Source of the DNA: Candidatus Poribacteria bacterium
GTDB lineage: Bacteria > Poribacteria > WGA-4E > WGA-3G
Assembly: GCA_022820835.1 (NCBI GenBank)
Contig: JAJEET010000087.1
Coordinates: 1 to 44,375, forward strand
Reading direction: 5' to 3'
Length of the DNA stretch: 44,375 bases
This document shows, piece after piece, positions 41,322-44,375 of the stretch; position 1 is the stretch's first letter; each line of letters opens with the position of its first letter. A model generated the notes under the pieces. It saw only the letters and a program-made list of their open reading frames with translations. It made no database searches and was not told the DNA's origin. A program made the position numbers and the translations under genes.

Positions 41322-41554
41322 CCGTATTTCTTCAGGCGCTCCTCTTCAAGGATATTTTTGCATTCCTCATCAGTTGGGGGACGCTTATCTGTTTTCATAA
41401 TTGCCTGAATTTCTTCCAACGTCATGGTCTGTGGCGGAGGTAGAATTTGCTCGGGAACCACGGTTTCTAAAATCCTACGGGCCAAATCGATGCGCATTTC
41501 TGGTTCCCAAGTTCTCACGCGATTCAATACTTCAAACATCTTTTTAGAATTCAT
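41318..41554 (-). CDS. vapB: VapB-like antitoxin
   Basis: 78 residues, overlapping vapC by four bases. The N-terminal half (MFEVLNRVRTWEPEMRIDLA) is helical and the C-terminal half (IMKTDKRPPTDEECKNILEE and RLKKYG) is the acidic, likely toxin-wrapping tail. I see no AbrB or RHH signature, so the DNA-binding class is uncertain and the call rests on the neighbour. A palindrome CCATCTGATGG at 41573-41583, just upstream, is a possible operator. Confidence 0.75.
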   Translation of the reverse strand: MNSKKMFEVLNRVRTWEPEMRIDLARRILETVVPEQILPPPQTMTLEEIQAIMKTDKRPPTDEECKNILEEERLKKYG

Positions 41555-41585
41555 AATGTGAGCCCCTTACAACCATCTGATGGAT

Positions 41586-41635
41586 AAAAAAGCGATTGCC
41601 TAACCCGCCCGTTTCGGGCGCGGGCGGCAATCGCC
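41586..41635 (-). terminator. Strong terminator after the sulfite reductase gene
   Basis: On the minus strand GGCGATTGCC / GGCAATCGC outer stem with an inner CCCGCCCG-type stem and a run of six T. It separates the sulfite reductase transcript from vapBC 32 bp further on, so vapBC needs its own promoter or read-through. Confidence 0.93.
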
Positions 41636-41676
41636 TTCGTGTGAAACTTAGTTCCGATGAACAGCGATCTTAAACC

Positions 41677-44121
41677 TTACTCACCCTTCCGAATGGTAAG
41701 ACGATAGTGTTTTCCAACCTTCTTCGTGTCAACGACCTCATGACCATCGTTGGTGAGGCTCACCGGTACGTTCTCAATGGGTTCACCATCATCAATGGTA
41801 ATCTCAAGAAGTTGACCGATGTCCATCGTCTCCAAGCGGACTTTTGCTTGGACATAGTTGAACGGGCAAGCGACACCTTTCAGATCGAGGCTATCGGTAA
41901 TTTCCTCAACCGGTTTCGTCTCCTTGACGACCTTCGGTTTCCGTGCGGGACGCGCTCTGCGTGTCTTGCGTTTACTCGCTTCCTCTTCCTCCTGTTTGAT
42001 GCGCATACGATTATAAACGTTATGCGATTCTTCGACGAAGAGGGTGGCTTCTTCTACGCGGCGGTGCGCCAATTCGTGGTCGAAAGTAGAACTATCTTCT
42101 TCGGTAGCCTTAAACAGATGCGCTCCGAATCCTGCAAAGAAGTTACCGGGTTCAAAGAAATGGGTGCGGAATTCATTGACAGTCGTTGCATCATCAATAT
42201 ATTGCAAGCCTACTGTCGTCAAGAGTCCGTCAGCGGCTCTGATCATTGCACTAAATGCCTTATCTGCACAATCTTGGTAAGTTCCATCTTCCAAATTCAA
42301 ACCGGATTCATAGATGAGTCGATCCGCCTCTTCCAATTTCATGGAAACAAGTGCGATGACCTCTCCAGCACATTCACCAACACCGGTTTTGAGCTGGTAG
42401 TCTTTCGTGTCACCGGTATCTATGTAGAATTCGGGTGCTTCTTCGTATGGCGGAATCTGGTCGTACTTGGACAAGATCGCTTTGATCTCCACTTTACCGA
42501 GCCGTCCGACGTAATCAGTGAAGGTTTCGTCATCTTGTTTTTCATCGACATATTTTCCAGTCAACTCTTCAATGAACTCTGGAATATATTTGCCGTGGAT
42601 TTTTCCAGTTGCAAGTCCGTAAGAGCTGGCATTTTCAACCATGTGTCCACCGAGTAGCACTAGGTAGACAGGCGCGATATGCCCACCCATTCGTTTTGAA
42701 GAGCCAAAGAAACCAATATTTGCAATGTGATGCTGTCCGCATGAGTTGGGGCAACCGCTGATCTTAATCCGAAAATCCTTGATCTCATTCTGCACACCGG
42801 TTTCAATGAAATGACTTCTCAGGTGCGCTGCGAGACCCCGTGAAGAAGAGACACCGAGTTTGCAGGAATCCGTACCGGGGCAAGCAGTAATATCAACCAT
42901 AGACTCTGCGCCTGGGTCGCCGAGACCTATTTCCTTCAGTTCGCGATAGAGTGCGGGTAGATCCGTCATTGTCACCCAGCGGAGAACGATGTTCTGCTCG
43001 ACTGTGGCGCGGATGGTGTCTTTGACGTATTTCCGTGAAATGTCTGCCAAAGCACGCGTCTGATCTGCGGTAATATCACCAAGCGGTAGCGTAATCGTCA
43101 CAAAAGCGTAGCCGGGTTGACTCTGTAACCGCACATTGGATGCGTACCACGCTTCAAACCCTTCGGGTTTCGTGGTGCCGTTGAGTTGCGTCGGTGCCTT
43201 GAGCGGAGTCTCATCGTAGGCATCTAAATTATCCAAATATGCTGTCCATCGGGGGTCATACCGTAGTGTTTCTCGATCTTCAAGCACCAGTTTACGGAAT
43301 TCCTCAATACCGTATTTGGCGATAACAAACTTCAGACGTGCCTTATTCCGATTTCTGCGTTCCCCTAAACGCGTGAAGACTCTGCAAATTGATTGTGAAA
43401 TTGGGAGGAGTTCCTCTGCCGAGACGAAATCGTCGAAGATTTTTGCCTGATGCGGGACTGCACCGAGGCCACCGCCAACGTAAAGTTTAAAACCGCGTTT
43501 GACCTCACCGTCCACCTCTTTAACAGCGGCGACCGCACCGATGTCGTGCATACTTGCTAAGCCGCACGCGTGTTCCTCACATCCGGAAAATGCGATTTTG
43601 AACTTACGACCAAAGTTCTCCGCATCCGGGTGTCCGAGAAGGAATGCTGACAACGCCTTCGAGTAGGGTGTTACATCAAACGTCTCATCATTGCATACAC
43701 CGCTGAGGGGGCATGCTGTGACGTTTCGCACGACGTTACCACACGCTTCTTTTGTTGTGATGTCAACGCTTGCGAGGCGGCGCATCAACTCAGCGGTGGT
43801 GTTGATGTCTACATAATGATATTGCACATCTTGACGCGTCGTAATGTGAATGATGTTATCCGAAAATTCTTCGGCAACATCCGCGAGCATTTCGAGTTGT
43901 ACCGCTGTAAGCCCACCGAACGGGATCTTGACGCGGATCATCTGCGACCGGTCATCGCGCTGTCCGTAAACCCCGCGCCGAAGCCTAAACTCGGTAAAGG
44001 TGGCTTCTTCCACCTGACCGGCTTGGAACCGATCGAGCTGAATCTCATAAATTTCGATTTCGCGGGCAACATCCGGCAGGATTGCCGATGCATCATAGGG
44101 ACCCGCGTATTCAATAGCCAT
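41677..44121 (-). CDS. Sulfite/nitrite reductase fused to a C-terminal TusA-type sulfur carrier domain
   Basis: 814 residues, TAAGGAG before the ATG. Residues ~25-560 are a siroheme/4Fe-4S reductase with duplicated ferredoxin-like and catalytic halves: RGVYGQRDDRSQMIRVKIP, then the cluster ligands Cys414-x5-Cys420 (CPGTDSC) and Cys457-x3-Cys461 (CPNSC). It would reduce sulfite to sulfide (or nitrite to ammonia) with six electrons. Residues ~575-705 are a helical HEPN-like region (MKLEEADRLIYESGLNLEDG, AFSAMIRAADGLLTTVGLQY), then a Lys/Arg/Glu linker. Residues 745-814 are TusA-like, with Cys752 in LDLKGVACPFNY. The fusion hints that product sulfur is passed to a persulfide carrier; that is inference. 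Confidence 0.9.
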   Translation of the reverse strand: MAIEYAGPYDASAILPDVAREIEIYEIQLDRFQAGQVEEATFTEFRLRRGVYGQRDDRSQMIRVKIPFGGLTAVQLEMLADVAEEFSDNIIHITTRQDVQYHYVDINTTAELMRRLASVDITTKEACGNVVRNVTACPLSGVCNDETFDVTPYSKALSAFLLGHPDAENFGRKFKIAFSGCEEHACGLASMHDIGAVAAVKEVDGEVKRGFKLYVGGGLGAVPHQAKIFDDFVSAEELLPISQSICRVFTRLGERRNRNKARLKFVIAKYGIEEFRKLVLEDRETLRYDPRWTAYLDNLDAYDETPLKAPTQLNGTTKPEGFEAWYASNVRLQSQPGYAFVTITLPLGDITADQTRALADISRKYVKDTIRATVEQNIVLRWVTMTDLPALYRELKEIGLGDPGAESMVDITACPGTDSCKLGVSSSRGLAAHLRSHFIETGVQNEIKDFRIKISGCPNSCGQHHIANIGFFGSSKRMGGHIAPVYLVLLGGHMVENASSYGLATGKIHGKYIPEFIEELTGKYVDEKQDDETFTDYVGRLGKVEIKAILSKYDQIPPYEEAPEFYIDTGDTKDYQLKTGVGECAGEVIALVSMKLEEADRLIYESGLNLEDGTYQDCADKAFSAMIRAADGLLTTVGLQYIDDATTVNEFRTHFFEPGNFFAGFGAHLFKATEEDSSTFDHELAHRRVEEATLFVEESHNVYNRMRIKQEEEEASKRKTRRARPARKPKVVKETKPVEEITDSLDLKGVACPFNYVQAKVRLETMDIGQLLEITIDDGEPIENVPVSLTNDGHEVVDTKKVGKHYRLTIRKGE

Positions 44122-44231
44122 TCTCTACTCCTTATACTAACCTCAACTTAATTGAATGTCCGATTACTTCCATTTAGGCGAAACTTGCAAGCCGATATTG
44201 CATAGGATCCCCATTAGGAACGTTTAAATAA

Positions 44232-44264
44232 TATAGTATATACTATAGTTTGGACAATTTTAAC
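44232..44264 (+). repeat. Family B terminus preceded by a 16-bp palindrome
   Basis: TATAGTATATACTATA (44232-44247, perfect palindrome) runs into ACTATAGTTTGGACAATTTTA (44243-44262). This end matches 3776-3794 and the inverse of 4207-4225. It lies 80-100 bases before the ORF starting at 44340, so it may be the left end of an insertion sequence. Confidence 0.6.
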
Positions 44265-44295
44265 TTTTTTACAGACAAATAGCAGAAAAGAGGGT

Positions 44296-44332
44296 ATCCT
44301 TTCATAATAAACCTGACATTTATTGAAAGGAT
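44296..44332 (+). promoter_or_regulatory. Hairpin sequestering the ribosome binding site of the right-edge ORF
   Basis: ATCCTTTCA (44296-44304) pairs perfectly with TGAAAGGAT (44324-44332); an inner ATAAA / TTTAT pair (44307-44311 with 44319-44323) closes a 7-base loop. The GAAAGG ribosome binding site at 44325-44330 lies in the stem, which should repress translation. Confidence 0.6.
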
Positions 44333-44339
44333 GTTTTTG

Positions 44340-44375
44340 ATGAATCCTCTTTCCCGCTTAGAAGACATGTTATCA
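44340..44375 (+). CDS. Start of an ORF running off the right edge, possibly a transposase
   Basis: Only 12 codons are visible, MNPLSRLEDMLS, from the ATG at 44340; an in-frame ATG at 44331 abuts the ribosome binding site and is less likely. The product cannot be identified from this. Context suggests a mobile element gene: a family B terminus just upstream, shared with MITE-like repeats elsewhere, and a translation-blocking hairpin of the kind seen ahead of transposase genes. That reading is inference. Confidence 0.45.
   Translation, partial: MNPLSRLEDMLS

Noticed and set aside
41707..42657. A 316-codon plus-strand frame opposite the sulfite reductase
   Set aside because: It is the complement of the TusA, linker, helical and reductase-domain coding sequence, has no recognised domain, and lacks a ribosome binding site.
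1..44375. tRNA or rRNA genes
   Set aside because: I looked for cloverleaf and conserved rRNA segments and saw none; a dedicated scan would settle it.

Overview
This window reads as bacterial chromosome from an uncultured, diderm lineage. The envelope genes (lipoproteins, a peptidoglycan-binding OmpA-type protein, Lgt, a UPF0182 membrane protein), a PorX-like regulator, a lamin-tail/fibronectin surface protein and abundant mosaic intergenic repeats remind me of Candidatus Poribacteria or another FCB-side candidate phylum. That placement is an inference from gene style, not from a marker gene: there is no rRNA or tRNA here.

Layout. 1-2269 (-) is the N-terminal 756 residues of a secreted lamin-tail/Fn3 protein that runs off the left edge. 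2270-4320 is repeat-rich and holds one small Rpn-like fragment. 4321-7260 (+) is a UPF0182 membrane protein. 7315-11867 (-) carries a sulfotransferase-like gene, lgt, a membrane coiled-coil protein, livF, a four-helix-bundle gene and livG. 12387-13340 (+) is dprA. 14121-14777 (+) is an Ig-like lipoprotein behind a consensus promoter and a ~400-nt leader. 15246-16815 (+) is an ECF sigma factor with its zinc anti-sigma, followed by a 1572-residue TPR protein (17089-21807) and a class V aminotransferase (22160-23329). 23405-30059 (-) holds guaA, a small ORF, two DUF4398-type lipoproteins (one fused to OmpA), rpmA, rplU and rng. 30464-33628 (-) is a histidine kinase plus a REC-PglZ response regulator of PorX type. 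33963-36969 (+) is a HAD / TIGR01777 / aminotransferase operon. 36966-41554 (-) mixes three toxin-antitoxin-like loci with a moeB operon. 41677-44121 (-) is a sulfite reductase fused to a TusA domain. At the right edge (44340-44375, +) a new gene starts behind a hairpin that would hide its ribosome binding site.

How the parts relate. The envelope genes form a theme: Lgt lipidates the lipoproteins at 14121, 25314 and 26995, and the ECF/anti-sigma pair and the kinase/PorX pair are both signalling systems of types that often watch the envelope or secretion. GuaA, L21, L27 and RNase G are housekeeping. The sulfite reductase-TusA fusion and the MoeB-like enzyme suggest linked sulfur chemistry, but are separated by toxin-antitoxin genes.

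The intergenic space is unusually structured. At least four repeat families recur: (A) GTAGGTTGGGTTGA REP-like motifs; (B) TTTGGACAATTTT-ended elements, one lying just before the right-edge ORF; (C) GGTTCGGTT/AACCGAACC palindromes with a conserved GAGTACRCCGCAAAAC core; (D) 70-250-bp mosaics of CTGAC/GTTAACAGT/GTTATCAGT words that abut start and stop codons. All coordinates and motifs come from reading the sequence by eye; family names rest on recognition, with no database search.
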